Below are positions 1 to 8,495 of a stretch of DNA of 58,561 nt, in pieces. The notes beneath the pieces are model-generated. The model was not told the DNA's origin. It saw only the letters and a list, made by a program, of their open reading frames with translations, and searched no databases. The position numbers were made by a program, and so were the translations under genes. The stretch spans positions 1 through 58,561 of the forward strand of contig JADLCM010000043.1 of assembly GCA_020847175.1 (NCBI GenBank), written 5' to 3'. Within the stretch, counting starts at the first letter, position 1. Every line of letters begins with the position of its first letter. This DNA is from Phycisphaerales bacterium. GTDB taxonomy: Bacteria; Planctomycetota; Phycisphaerae; Phycisphaerales; UBA1924.

Positions 1-23
1 CCCCCCCCCCCCCCCCCCCCCCC
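1..23. repeat. Poly-C homopolymer at the window edge
   Basis: The window opens with 23 consecutive C residues. Nothing in the neighbouring sequence continues this composition. A homopolymer exactly at the start of a contig is more typical of an assembly or read-end artefact than of biology, although a true G/C tract cannot be excluded. Confidence 0.9.
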
Positions 24-72
24 GGTTATGCTCGTGGAGTTGAGTCCGACAACTCGGGCAGGAGCAGCGACC

Positions 73-381
73 ATGCGAATCAAGAGTGACGGCGTACTTG
101 CGACGGTGTTCGGGCTGGTCATTGTGTGCGGCGCAGCCGTAGCAACCGAGTGGGAGAATCCAACCGGTCCGACGACACCGGGTTGGCAATGGGGGCAGCA
201 GAACTGCAACCCTGCGAACAACGAGACCAACGACCCCAAGGTTTGCAGCGAGGAAGACTGTCGCACGTGTTGCATGAACGGATTCCACAACGAATGGTTG
301 ACGCAAACGGAACTGGGTCAGTGCCAGTCGTACTGCGCGGCAATCAACTGGGACAACGTGGAGTGCGAGGTCGAGGGGTGA
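73..381 (+). CDS. Small secreted cysteine-rich protein
   Basis: This 102-residue protein has a clear Sec signal: a short basic n-region (MRIK), a hydrophobic core at about residues 8-22 and a likely cleavage after A-V-A at residue 24. The mature part of about 78 residues holds 8 cysteines, including a VCSEEDCRTCC cluster and a CQSYC pair, so up to four disulfides are possible in the envelope. I chose the ATG at 73 because GGCAGGAG lies 8-9 nt upstream and translation then begins right at the signal peptide; an upstream ATG at 28 would add 15 residues. It is the first gene of a four-gene overlapping operon. I do not recognise a named family; the Cys spacing resembles small disulfide-rich (knottin-like) proteins. 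Confidence 0.75.
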   Translation: MRIKSDGVLATVFGLVIVCGAAVATEWENPTGPTTPGWQWGQQNCNPANNETNDPKVCSEEDCRTCCMNGFHNEWLTQTELGQCQSYCAAINWDNVECEVEG

Positions 382-1004
382 GGCCGCGCGTCCTAATGAT
401 ACTCGGAGCCGCGGCGGTCGCGACGACCGTGTTAGTCGTGTGGCGCGTGGCGCAGTCGCGCGCACCCGTTCGGCCCCAATGGCTTGTCAACCTCAATCAA
501 AAGGTGCCTGTCGCGAGTTTTGAGGGTTCGAGGTTCGAGCGAGAGGTGTTTGACCGGCTGGAGCACTTGTGGAATGACTTTCTTCGGCAAGAGACCTGGT
601 CACGTGAGGACGTCGATTGGATCGTTGGTCAGGCGATGTTAGTGCCGATTGACTACACGCCGCCGGTGGTCGAGCCGCCGAACGAAGAGCAGATTGACCC
701 GCACATCGCTGACAACGCGATGTTCATCATCCGCACGCGCCTCAAGTTTGGTGGCCCTATCGAGGGCGATGGCGTCGACCGGCTGGCGGAACTCATGCTG
801 GCATGGTCGCGTTCCGCGAGCCCGTTTCGTCGCATGGACATGACGCAGGGGCTGGTTTCATCGGGGCTTGTCGTGCGACCAGAGATTCGAGCTCGCATGG
901 AGGAGATGAAGAACGACCCGCTTCCGGTGGTCGCCGCCAACGCGCGCCGCCAACTCGCCGCATGGGATGCAGACCAGCGCGTCGTGAAGGACGGTGGTGA
1001 CTGA
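378..1004 (+). CDS. Membrane-anchored protein of unknown function
   Basis: About 208 residues from a GTG that overlaps the previous stop (GTGA); an ATG at 396 is the alternative start. The N-terminus (residues ~7-23, MILGAAAVATTVLVVW) is one hydrophobic segment, so the rest should be exported but anchored. The remainder is mostly helical in character and ends in AANARRQLAAWDADQR, reminiscent of a degenerate HEAT-type helix pair. No family recognised. Overlaps with both neighbours (378/381 and 1004) imply translational coupling with the Cys-rich protein upstream and the next membrane protein downstream. Confidence 0.7.
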   Translation: MRPRVLMILGAAAVATTVLVVWRVAQSRAPVRPQWLVNLNQKVPVASFEGSRFEREVFDRLEHLWNDFLRQETWSREDVDWIVGQAMLVPIDYTPPVVEPPNEEQIDPHIADNAMFIIRTRLKFGGPIEGDGVDRLAELMLAWSRSASPFRRMDMTQGLVSSGLVVRPEIRARMEEMKNDPLPVVAANARRQLAAWDADQRVVKDGGD

Positions 1005-1630
1005 TGGCTGACTCTCGCTCAGTCCTCGGGTGGATCGTCGCGGCAGGGTGCGCGACGGCAGTTCTCGCCGCGGCGATCGTCGCGCCGCGTCACGACGGGC
1101 GATTACAGAGCCAGGCTCTCGCCCCTGCCGCATCGCAGAAGCCTGCGGGCTGCTCCGCGTGTGACGCGGCGAAGAAGTTTCAGACGTGGGCGGGCTACAC
1201 ACCGGCGTTCAATGAGGCCCGCCGCGAGTTGGCCGCGGTGGCAAGCCTCGACTTGACCTCAGAAGAGGCAGCTCTTGCTCGCTTCACCAACCTCGCACTC
1301 GGTGTGTCAAGCTTCCCTGGTGTGGACGGCCGCGAGGAGGCGGTCGCGCTGCGGGTGCTGGCCCTGGAAGCCTTGGTTGCCAGGGCCACGTCGGGCGAGC
1401 CAGACGCCGCGCTGACCGACCGCTGCATCGAAGTGGCGACCGCCCTGGCGTATGACACAGACATGTCGCTCCGTCTTGCCGCCGCCAACGCGGCATGCGC
1501 ACTCGTGGGCGCACGGCGCGTCGACTGGTCTGTGGCGAGCGCCGACTTTGCGGCAATGATTCGGGACCTCGCCGAGGATGAAGACCTGTTCGTACGGGTG
1601 GCGGCCCGAGCTACGGGGCCGTCCCAATGA
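1004..1630 (+). CDS. Membrane-anchored CxxC protein, HEAT-like
   Basis: 208 residues, starting in a TGATG overlap with the previous gene. Residues ~9-27 (LGWIVAAGCATAVLAAAIVA) form a signal anchor. A CSACD (CxxC) motif follows at about residue 50. The C-terminal half consists of Ala-rich amphipathic helices (for example SLRLAAANAACALVGARR and LFVRVAARA) that look like HEAT/armadillo-type repeats. It has the same layout as the preceding gene (one N-terminal TM plus a helical ectodomain), so the two may be distant paralogues or partners. Function unknown. Confidence 0.7.
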   Translation: MADSRSVLGWIVAAGCATAVLAAAIVAPRHDGRLQSQALAPAASQKPAGCSACDAAKKFQTWAGYTPAFNEARRELAAVASLDLTSEEAALARFTNLALGVSSFPGVDGREEAVALRVLALEALVARATSGEPDAALTDRCIEVATALAYDTDMSLRLAAANAACALVGARRVDWSVASADFAAMIRDLAEDEDLFVRVAARATGPSQ

Positions 1631-2190
1631 GGCGAGCACGCCCCCCATGCGGATTCACGCTGGTCGAGCTACTGCTCGTCATCAGCATCGTGGCGCTGGT
1701 GCTGTCTCTTGCATTGCCCGCGCTGGCCGGAGCGCGGGCGGCGGCCCGCAACAGCGTGTGCCAGTCTCAAGTGCGTCAGATCGGGCTTGGCATCGCCTTG
1801 TACCGTGACGCATGGAATGAACTTCTTCCTCTCGCGCTGACGATGCCGGACATCCGACGCGACCGCCTTGATCCCTGGCGGGCGGTCAGTGTTTATCTGG
1901 ATGTGCCATTGCCTCGACTCGAACGCAATGAGTTGAAGATCGCATCTCCCTGGCGATGTCCGGCGGATCACAGCGTCAGAGCGCGCCAGGTCTTCAGTTA
2001 CGGGTATCTGGCATGGACGCTGATGAACTTCTACGACACGCTCGAGCCGCAGAGACGGGCCACCGCGTGGTACGAGCGGTTCCCTCTGAGCCCCGTGTTC
2101 AGCGATGCGGGAAGATTCCACAGAGAGTCGCGTTCCGGCGGCATCGGACGCAACTTCTGGCGAATTGACGGGTCGGTCGAACGGGAATGA
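1627..2190 (+). CDS. Type II pseudopilin-like protein (prepilin N-terminal motif)
   Basis: 187 residues beginning in an ATGA overlap. The N-terminus MRRARPPCGFTLVELLLV is the type IV prepilin/pseudopilin signal: a short basic leader, G|F cleavage site, the conserved Glu at +5 and a hydrophobic helix to about residue 35. Planctomycetes carry many such proteins with a DUF1559-like architecture; this one is shorter than typical DUF1559 proteins. Two Cys (C44 and C110, approximate) could form a disulfide. It needs a prepilin peptidase, which is not in this window. It closes the operon begun at 73, suggesting that the four products act together at the cell surface or in a pseudopilus. Confidence 0.85.
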   Translation: MRRARPPCGFTLVELLLVISIVALVLSLALPALAGARAAARNSVCQSQVRQIGLGIALYRDAWNELLPLALTMPDIRRDRLDPWRAVSVYLDVPLPRLERNELKIASPWRCPADHSVRARQVFSYGYLAWTLMNFYDTLEPQRRATAWYERFPLSPVFSDAGRFHRESRSGGIGRNFWRIDGSVERE

Positions 2191-2310
2191 ACGACTTCGC
2201 GCAGGCCGTGGTGCGTCCACCGAGGGGCTCCATTGAATGACTTTCCACGAGCGATTGCGATCCGCGAGTCCAGCCCCGAGCGCCGAGGTCATCACGAGGA
2301 ATGACTCAGC

Positions 2311-2691
2311 CTACGGGCACCCGGCCACGAACAGGTCGAGGTAATAGAAAAGGTCCGCCGCGTCGAGGGCTCCGTCGGGCACGCCATAAGCCGGGCCCAG
2401 GGGGTCGCTCGACCCGGAGAGGTCGCCGACGCAGACGAACTCGCCAAAGAGGGTGAAGTTCACGCCGCTCTGGCCGTTGCCGCCGAGGTCGGCGGGGACG
2501 GCGCGATAGTTGTCGACGTGGCTGCGTCCGCCGCCGGGGTTCCAGAGCCAGGCCTCCTGAAATCCGCCCTGCCCGATGCCGTGGTCGACAAAGGTGGAAT
2601 ACGCAACGGCCGCGGTGGCGGAGCCGCGTGCTGCTGGTGCTCCGCCCCTCCGGGGCTCCGCATCAGCCGCAGCATTCCACAGGAGATCCCT
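2311..2691 (-). pseudogene. 3' remnant of a secreted protein gene with a Phycisphaerae-type C-terminal tail
   Basis: An open frame of about 127 codons ends at TAG 2313-2311, with TGA at 2694-2692 immediately upstream and no ATG, GTG or TTG start that makes sense. The encoded end is protein-like: a stretch FQEAWLWNPGGGRSHVDNY, then a C-terminal tail DLSGSSDPLGPAYGVPDGAL followed by DAADLFYYLDLFVAGCP. Tails of this type (dockerin-like, Asp/Gly rich, ending in a YYLDLF element) occur at the ends of secreted Phycisphaerae proteins and are thought to be sorting or attachment signals. The rest of the gene upstream is absent, so this is best read as a 5'-truncated remnant. An out-of-frame start caused by a sequencing indel is possible. 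Confidence 0.7.
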
Positions 2692-2875
2692 TCAACGAAA
2701 GTGCGCATCTTGACAGACACTACCATAGGTAGACCGGCAGCACGGCGCGGCGGAGGCGCAGGGCGGCGTGGTCGGCACGCGGCGCGGCAACAAGCGCCTC
2801 AACATTCCGTCGGCTTCATCCGGAGCAGCGGTGCCGCGCACGCGGTGTACGCCGGGATCGTCACGTTTGGGTGAC

Positions 2876-2904
2876 GGGCCGAGGAGAGGCACGCTCCTCG
2901 GCCC
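2876..2904 (-). terminator. Strong hairpin downstream of the R-M gene
   Basis: A perfect 11-bp inverted repeat (GGGCCGAGGAG / CTCCTCGGCCC) with a 7-nt loop lies about 75 nt beyond the stop of the minus-strand restriction-modification gene. There is no T-tract, so it would be a non-canonical terminator or an mRNA 3' stabiliser. Confidence 0.5.
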
Positions 2905-2978
2905 GGTGTGCGCTGCGTCGGCGGATCGTTCGCTCAGCGGCGACGGCGTCGCGCCGCGCCCGGGGCAACGGGGCTCGC

Positions 2979-5900
2979 TCAGACCCGCTCACTTAACGCG
3001 GGAAGGGCCTTGACGATCTTCACCGTCTCGACGCTCACCCGCACCACCCGCTTGACGAGGTCGAGGATGTAGCGGGGTTGCTTGTGCTCTTTGGACCAGT
3101 CGTTGGGGTCGTTGCGGATGCCGCTGTCCTTGTCCACCGTGACCTGGTAGCGCTCCAGCACCCATTCCAGGGCGGGCTTGCCGTTGACGACGTAGTCGAG
3201 GGCCTCGGGCGGGATGCCGCCGAGGGTGATGTGGCTGTTGTAGAGGATGCGCGTCTTGTCCCACTTCTGCCCCGCGGCCTTCTGCTCGGCTGTCGGGCGG
3301 GCGTAGGTCATCTTGGCGACGGTGTAGAGTTTTTCGGGCTCCATCGCCAGCACATCGCAGTGCTCGGTGAGGGGGTAGGGGTCGATGGTCTCGTAGTTGA
3401 GGTGCCAGTGGGCGAGGTCGCGGCCCGCCTTGGAGAACCGCTGGAAGTCAGCGGCCTCTCTGGTGAGGGGGATCCGGGGGAGTTCCTTCTTGAGGTTGCT
3501 GGCGAAGCGCGTGCGGTACTCGGGCGAGTGCAGGATGCCGTAGATGTAGTAGAAGATGTCCTCTTTCGTGACCTTCGGGCCGTAGGCGGCGCGGAAGGCT
3601 TTGAGCGCGGCATCGGTGATGGCGTCGCGGCGGCGGTAGCCGTCGATCGTCTCGGCTTCGCCGAAGTTGAGTTCGGCGGCTTCGTCGGCGGGCGTGTAAG
3701 CGTAGAGCGGGAAGCACTGCCCCTTGGAGATCGCCTCAAGATCGAGCACTGTGTTCGACGCGAGGACGGAAAAGTCCTTGGTTGCACCCATGCCCGTGGC
3801 CGAGAGCACGACGTTTTCGTGCTCCGGTGTCGGGAACAGGCTGGGCATTTGGTAGACCATCTCGTTGAGACGCCTATCAAAGTACAGGGCCTGCTTCGCA
3901 AAGGGCCGATAGAGGCTCGGACGGATGGCACCGCGCTCAAACGCAAGGTCTTTGTCCCGGCCCACGTCGGCTTTCAGCGACCGCGTCCAACTGATGCGCT
4001 TGGCGTCTGCTGCGACGATTTCCTCAACGTCGGGATAGTCCCTCTTCGCTTTGCCTTCGCATGCCTTGCGGTACCTGCGGCGCTCCTCGTTGTATACGTC
4101 GATCATGGCTGAGATCGAGGCCCGCACACGGGCCGATGAGAAGTTGTACGCCCAGGCATCGCGGTTCGTGACGACCCCCAGCGAGTACGTCTCAAACAGC
4201 GTCGCCGTCGTGTCATCCTCCTTACTGCCCAGCGGCATGAACCGCTCGAAGGCCGGGTCGCGCTGATTGATCCAGTCGTGGTCGGCGTTGGGAGTAAGCG
4301 TCTGCCACTTGCCCGCCCTGGCGAGGCCGCCGATGCTGGCAGCCTCGGCCACGATGGCGAGTTTCTCCTCGCGGCTGAGGTAATCGCCGATGTCGTGGTA
4401 GCGCAGGACCGCCGGCCCGGCCTTGTCCGGGTTCTTGACCATGAACGTGATCGCGACGGGCGTGCGTGAGCCCGAGCCGAAGACCTTGCCGCCCTCCTGC
4501 CTCGACAACTCGCCCGACGTGCGCTGGTTGCCCCGCAGGTTGAAGACGTACAGGCTCGTGAACTCGTCCACGAGGCAGGCCCGAAGGCCGTCCATGTTGT
4601 TGGCGTCGATGAACGAGCCGTTGGTGACGAAGGCGACCACGCCGCGCCCGTTGATCCGGTCGGTGGCCCAGCGGATGGCGCGGATGTAGGAGTCGTACAG
4701 GTTCTTGAGGAGTTTGGCGTTGGACTGTTCGGCGTACGTTGATCGGATGCGCTGGTCGAGCGCGGGGTATTCGAGGTTCGCGTTGTTGTCGTTCTCGCTC
4801 TCCTGCTGGGCGGAGTACGGCGGGTTGCTCATGACCACGCGGATCGGGGCGTCCTTCTGCCGCCTCACGCGGGCGGTGTTCTCCGGCAGGGCGTTCTCGG
4901 CAATGTGGCCGCTGGACTCGAACAACTGGAAGGTGTCGGTGAGCACGATCCCCTCGAAGGGTTCGTACCCGGCGTCTTTCCCCGCTCCGCGGATGAGCCC
5001 GTGGTACGTCTCCTCGATGTTGATGGCCGCGATGTAGTACGCCAGCAGCACGATCTCGTTGGCGTGCAGTTCGTGCCTGTACTTGCGGGCCAGGTCCTTG
5101 GGCTTGATGAGGCCGCTCTGGAGCAGGCGCACGAGGAACGTGCCCGTGCCCGTGAACGGGTCGATGATGTGGACGCTCTCCGCCCCGATGGTGGTGTTGA
5201 ACTCCTCGCGCAGCACATCCTCGACGCTGCGGACGATGAAGTCCACCACCTCCACCGGCGTGTAGACGATGCCCAGGCGCTCGGCCATGCGCGGGAAGGC
5301 GATGCGGAAGAACTTGTCGTACAGTTCGACCACGACCTTCTGCCGCCCCTCGGCGCTGTCGATCCCCTCCACGCGGGTCCTGACGCTGGCGTAGAACTTG
5401 TCGAGGGTCTGCGTCTCCTTGTGCAGGGCCTCATCGTCGAGGGCGTCGAGCATGGCCTGCATGGCCTGCGAGACGGGGTTCTCTTTCGCGAAGGCGTAGT
5501 TGGCAAACAGCGCATCGAAGATCGGCCGCGTGATGAGGTGCTGAGAAAGCATCTCGATCGCGTCGTCTTTGGAGACCGCCGGGTTCAGGTTGGTATGCAG
5601 CCCGGCCAAAAAGGCCTCGAACGCCTTGGCCTGTTTCCTGTCCTTGCTCTCCAAGAGCGCCTTGATGCGCGTGGTGTAACGATCCGCGATCTTGGCGACA
5701 TCCGCCGCCCACGTCTCCCAGTATCGCCGGTCGCCGCACTTGAGGACGATCTTGGAATAGATCGCATCCTTCCAGTTGTCGAGTTCGGGGAAAGCGAAGG
5801 TCCCCTGCACCACGCGGGGGGTGCTGTCGCCGTCGGACGCGGCGCCGTCGCCGCCGGGGGCGGGGCCGCCCACGCCGATCACCTGGATGTTGTCCGGGCG

Positions 5901-7892
5901 GGCCCTGTTGAGTTCGATCTGGTTGATCGTGGCGTTGAAGCGGTCGTCGTGGGCACGCAGGGCCTGCAAGACCTGCCAGACGACCTTGTACTTTTCGTTG
6001 TCGCGCAAAGCCTCCTCGGGCTTGACATCCGCCGGGATGCCCACCGGCAGGATGATGTAGCCGTACTGCTTGCCGGGGGCTTTGCGCATGACGCGGCCCA
6101 CGCTCTGGACGACATCCACCACCGAATCGCGCGGATTCAGGAACAGCACCGCGTCGAGCGCAGGAACATCCACGCCCTCGGAGAGGCAGCGGGCGTTGGA
6201 GAGGATGCGGCAGGTGTTGTCGGGCGTCGGGGCCTTGAGCCAGTCGAGCAGCTCGCCCCGGCGCAGGGCGTTGAACGTGCCGTCCACGTGGTCGGCCTCG
6301 CAGCGGAGGTACCCGTCGTCCTCGGGATGCCTCTCGCGGTAGGCGTCGATGATCTGCCCGAACATCCGGACAAACGCCTTGGACGCGGCGATGGACCGCG
6401 AAAAGGCGACGGCCCGGCGCATCGGCCCGGTGTCGCCGTGCAATGTCTCCGCGTCGGCGCTCCCCGCCTCGAAGCGCTTGGCCAGGCCGTTCCAGCACCC
6501 GGTGATCTTGACGGCGTCCTCAAGCCGGAGTTCGTTGTCCTTGTCCGCGATCTGCTTCTGGAACTCCCGGCTGATGTACTTCTCGTCCACCGCCAGCACG
6601 AGCACCTTGTAATCGGAGAGCAGGTTCTTCCCGACGGCCTCGCCGAAGCCCAGGCGGTGGAACTCCGGCCCGAACATCTCGGGATCGTCCATCGAGCACA
6701 GCACCGCATCCGCTTGCTTGGCCTTGCTCTTGGCCTCGTCGCCGTACAGGCGCGGCGTGGCCGTCATGTACAGCCGCCTGGCGGCCCTGATGAACTTCGG
6801 GTCGTGGACCTTGACGAAGTGGCTCTCGTCCTCGCCGCTGAGCGTGACGCCCGTGGTGCGGTGGGCCTCATCGCAGATGATGAGGTCGAAGTCGGGCAGC
6901 CCCGCCTTCTGCGCTTTGGCGACCGCCTCGATGGACTGGTACGTCGAGAAGACCACCGTCATCCGATCGGCCGTGCCATCCTTCTTCGCTCGCTTCCGGA
7001 TCGCCTCGTGGTTGGCGACGATCTGCCCGGCGGACGTGGTGGCCGGGTACGCGAGGTCGTAGACCGTGATGTCCGCGCGGTCGTCGCCGCCCGCCCCCGT
7101 GCCCGCCCGGCGCTTGTCGATCTGCGCGTCCGAGCAGACCGCCAGGGCGTGGATGGGCCTCTTCGCCTCGGCGGACCACTCCCGCAGGCTCTGGGACATG
7201 AGCGAGAGCGAGGGCACGAGGAACAGAACGGCCCCGCCCGTGGGCGGGGTCACCCGCTCGGCGATGCGGAGCGCGGTGAAGGTCTTGCCCGTGCCGCAGG
7301 CCATGATGAGCTTGCCGCGGTCGGACCCCTCGAAGCCCTTGAGGACGTCGCGGATGGCGGCGTCCTGGTGCGGGCGCGTGTCCTTCTTGGGGAGCAGACC
7401 CAGCGTGGTCGTGCGCTTGGGATCGAACCTCGACCAATCGACCGCGCTCTCCCGGAGGCGCGCCAGGCCGATCCGCACCACCGGCTTGGACTGCTTGAGC
7501 GCATCCTCGGCGTTCCTGCCCCAGTTGTCGGTCGTGGAAACCACCATTGAGGCCGCGAACGGGTCGCGCCCGGCGGCGGTGAAGAACGAATCCAGGTCCT
7601 GCTTGGAGAGCGTGTGCTCGGGGAGGTAGAACTTGCACTGGATGGCCCAGTATCCGCCCGTGGCGCGCTCGCGGGCGACGATGTCGATGCCCACGTCCCC
7701 CACGGCGCCCTTGTTCGGCCAGTCGTTCCAGAGCCACACGTCGGAGTAAAGTTCGGCGTACTCCGGGTCCGTCCGCAGGAAGGCGGCGAACAGCCGCTCG
7801 AAGCGGTCGCCGAGGTCTCGGTTGTTGCGGGCATCCTCGCGGAAGCCGGCGAGGAGTCGATCAAGGGCGTCGGCGGCGGCGGGTCCTGACAT
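2979..7892 (-). CDS. Type ISP-like single-polypeptide restriction-modification enzyme
   Basis: 1637 residues containing nuclease, translocase, methylase and specificity functions in one chain, the LlaGI/LlaBIII architecture (those are about 1570 residues). Domains in order: Mrr-like nuclease at ~25-130 (GDVGID with D70; Q85-x-K87 in AIQCKFY); SF2 helicase/translocase at ~170-620 (Walker A ACGTGKT 198-204, DEAH 341-344, TATP 377-380, QSVGRVMR 596-603); coupler at ~640-865; gamma-type N6-adenine methyltransferase at ~870-1100 (DPFTGTGTF 911-919, catalytic NPPY 1023-1026); target-recognition region at ~1150-1637. All key residues are present, so it should both cut and protect; it would methylate one strand of an asymmetric site. 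It stands alone, with no separate hsdS or methylase gene nearby. Confidence 0.93.
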   Translation of the reverse strand: MSGPAAADALDRLLAGFREDARNNRDLGDRFERLFAAFLRTDPEYAELYSDVWLWNDWPNKGAVGDVGIDIVARERATGGYWAIQCKFYLPEHTLSKQDLDSFFTAAGRDPFAASMVVSTTDNWGRNAEDALKQSKPVVRIGLARLRESAVDWSRFDPKRTTTLGLLPKKDTRPHQDAAIRDVLKGFEGSDRGKLIMACGTGKTFTALRIAERVTPPTGGAVLFLVPSLSLMSQSLREWSAEAKRPIHALAVCSDAQIDKRRAGTGAGGDDRADITVYDLAYPATTSAGQIVANHEAIRKRAKKDGTADRMTVVFSTYQSIEAVAKAQKAGLPDFDLIICDEAHRTTGVTLSGEDESHFVKVHDPKFIRAARRLYMTATPRLYGDEAKSKAKQADAVLCSMDDPEMFGPEFHRLGFGEAVGKNLLSDYKVLVLAVDEKYISREFQKQIADKDNELRLEDAVKITGCWNGLAKRFEAGSADAETLHGDTGPMRRAVAFSRSIAASKAFVRMFGQIIDAYRERHPEDDGYLRCEADHVDGTFNALRRGELLDWLKAPTPDNTCRILSNARCLSEGVDVPALDAVLFLNPRDSVVDVVQSVGRVMRKAPGKQYGYIILPVGIPADVKPEEALRDNEKYKVVWQVLQALRAHDDRFNATINQIELNRARPDNIQVIGVGGPAPGGDGAASDGDSTPRVVQGTFAFPELDNWKDAIYSKIVLKCGDRRYWETWAADVAKIADRYTTRIKALLESKDRKQAKAFEAFLAGLHTNLNPAVSKDDAIEMLSQHLITRPIFDALFANYAFAKENPVSQAMQAMLDALDDEALHKETQTLDKFYASVRTRVEGIDSAEGRQKVVVELYDKFFRIAFPRMAERLGIVYTPVEVVDFIVRSVEDVLREEFNTTIGAESVHIIDPFTGTGTFLVRLLQSGLIKPKDLARKYRHELHANEIVLLAYYIAAINIEETYHGLIRGAGKDAGYEPFEGIVLTDTFQLFESSGHIAENALPENTARVRRQKDAPIRVVMSNPPYSAQQESENDNNANLEYPALDQRIRSTYAEQSNAKLLKNLYDSYIRAIRWATDRINGRGVVAFVTNGSFIDANNMDGLRACLVDEFTSLYVFNLRGNQRTSGELSRQEGGKVFGSGSRTPVAITFMVKNPDKAGPAVLRYHDIGDYLSREEKLAIVAEAASIGGLARAGKWQTLTPNADHDWINQRDPAFERFMPLGSKEDDTTATLFETYSLGVVTNRDAWAYNFSSARVRASISAMIDVYNEERRRYRKACEGKAKRDYPDVEEIVAADAKRISWTRSLKADVGRDKDLAFERGAIRPSLYRPFAKQALYFDRRLNEMVYQMPSLFPTPEHENVVLSATGMGATKDFSVLASNTVLDLEAISKGQCFPLYAYTPADEAAELNFGEAETIDGYRRRDAITDAALKAFRAAYGPKVTKEDIFYYIYGILHSPEYRTRFASNLKKELPRIPLTREAADFQRFSKAGRDLAHWHLNYETIDPYPLTEHCDVLAMEPEKLYTVAKMTYARPTAEQKAAGQKWDKTRILYNSHITLGGIPPEALDYVVNGKPALEWVLERYQVTVDKDSGIRNDPNDWSKEHKQPRYILDLVKRVVRVSVETVKIVKALPALSERV

Positions 7893-7993
7893 CGGTCCGC
7901 CAGTGTATCGAGACCGGTTTCACAATGCCGGGGCTGCCGCTCCTCCGGCACGTCCCGCTCGGGCCGCGGCCAAGCCTGCGGGTCGGGGCTGCG

Positions 7994-8473
7994 TCAGGCG
8001 GGTGGGGGCGCGGCGGCGTGCGGCGGGGGTTGATAGGTTCCCGGCACGGCGCGGAAGGAGACGGCGAGGCGGTTCCAGCCGTTGATGGCGATGATCGCCA
8101 TCGTCAGATCGACGAGTTCCTTCTCGGAGAAGTGTTCGCGCACGGAATCAAACACCTCATCGGGAGCGCCGGACTGGTGGATCAGCGTGACGGCTTCGGT
8201 CCAGGCGAGTGCGGCGCGTTCGCGGGGGGAGAAGAAGGGGGTTTCGCGCCAGGCGGAGAGCGCGTAGAGCCGCTGCTCGCTCTCGCCCGCGGCCCGGGCA
8301 TCCTTGGTGTGCATGTCGAGGCAGTAGGCGCAGCCGTTGATCTGCGAGGCGCGGGTCTTGACCAGTTCCAGGAGGCTGTGCTCCAGGGGGCAGCGGCGGA
8401 CGTAGTTCTCGACGCCCAGCATGGCCTGCAAGGCTTCGGGCGACTGCTCGTGGTACTTGAGGCGCGGCGTCAC
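7994..8473 (-). CDS. AhpD-like / carboxymuconolactone decarboxylase family protein
   Basis: 159 residues from a GTG start; CGGAG lies about 8 nt upstream, and no ATG is available before the molybdoenzyme stop 22 nt away. The family core is clear: LVKTRASQINGCAYCLDMHTKDAR contains the CxxC redox pair (CAYC) and the conserved His two turns later, as in alkylhydroperoxidase AhpD and its relatives. The family includes disulfide-dependent peroxidases and lactone decarboxylases; this subgroup (AGESEQRLYALSAWRE, then PFFSPRERAALAWTEAVT) is usually annotated only as AhpD-like. It is likely co-transcribed behind the molybdopterin oxidoreductase and may serve redox defence there; that role is inferred. 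Confidence 0.88.
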   Translation of the reverse strand: MTPRLKYHEQSPEALQAMLGVENYVRRCPLEHSLLELVKTRASQINGCAYCLDMHTKDARAAGESEQRLYALSAWRETPFFSPRERAALAWTEAVTLIHQSGAPDEVFDSVREHFSEKELVDLTMAIIAINGWNRLAVSFRAVPGTYQPPPHAAAPPPA

Positions 8474-8495
8474 GATGTGCTCCGAGCGGCGGGGG

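Noticed and set aside
4905..7550. Very long open frame (881 codons) on the plus strand opposite the R-M gene
   Set aside because: It is antisense to a gene with complete domains and has no recognisable motifs; long antisense frames are common in high-GC DNA.
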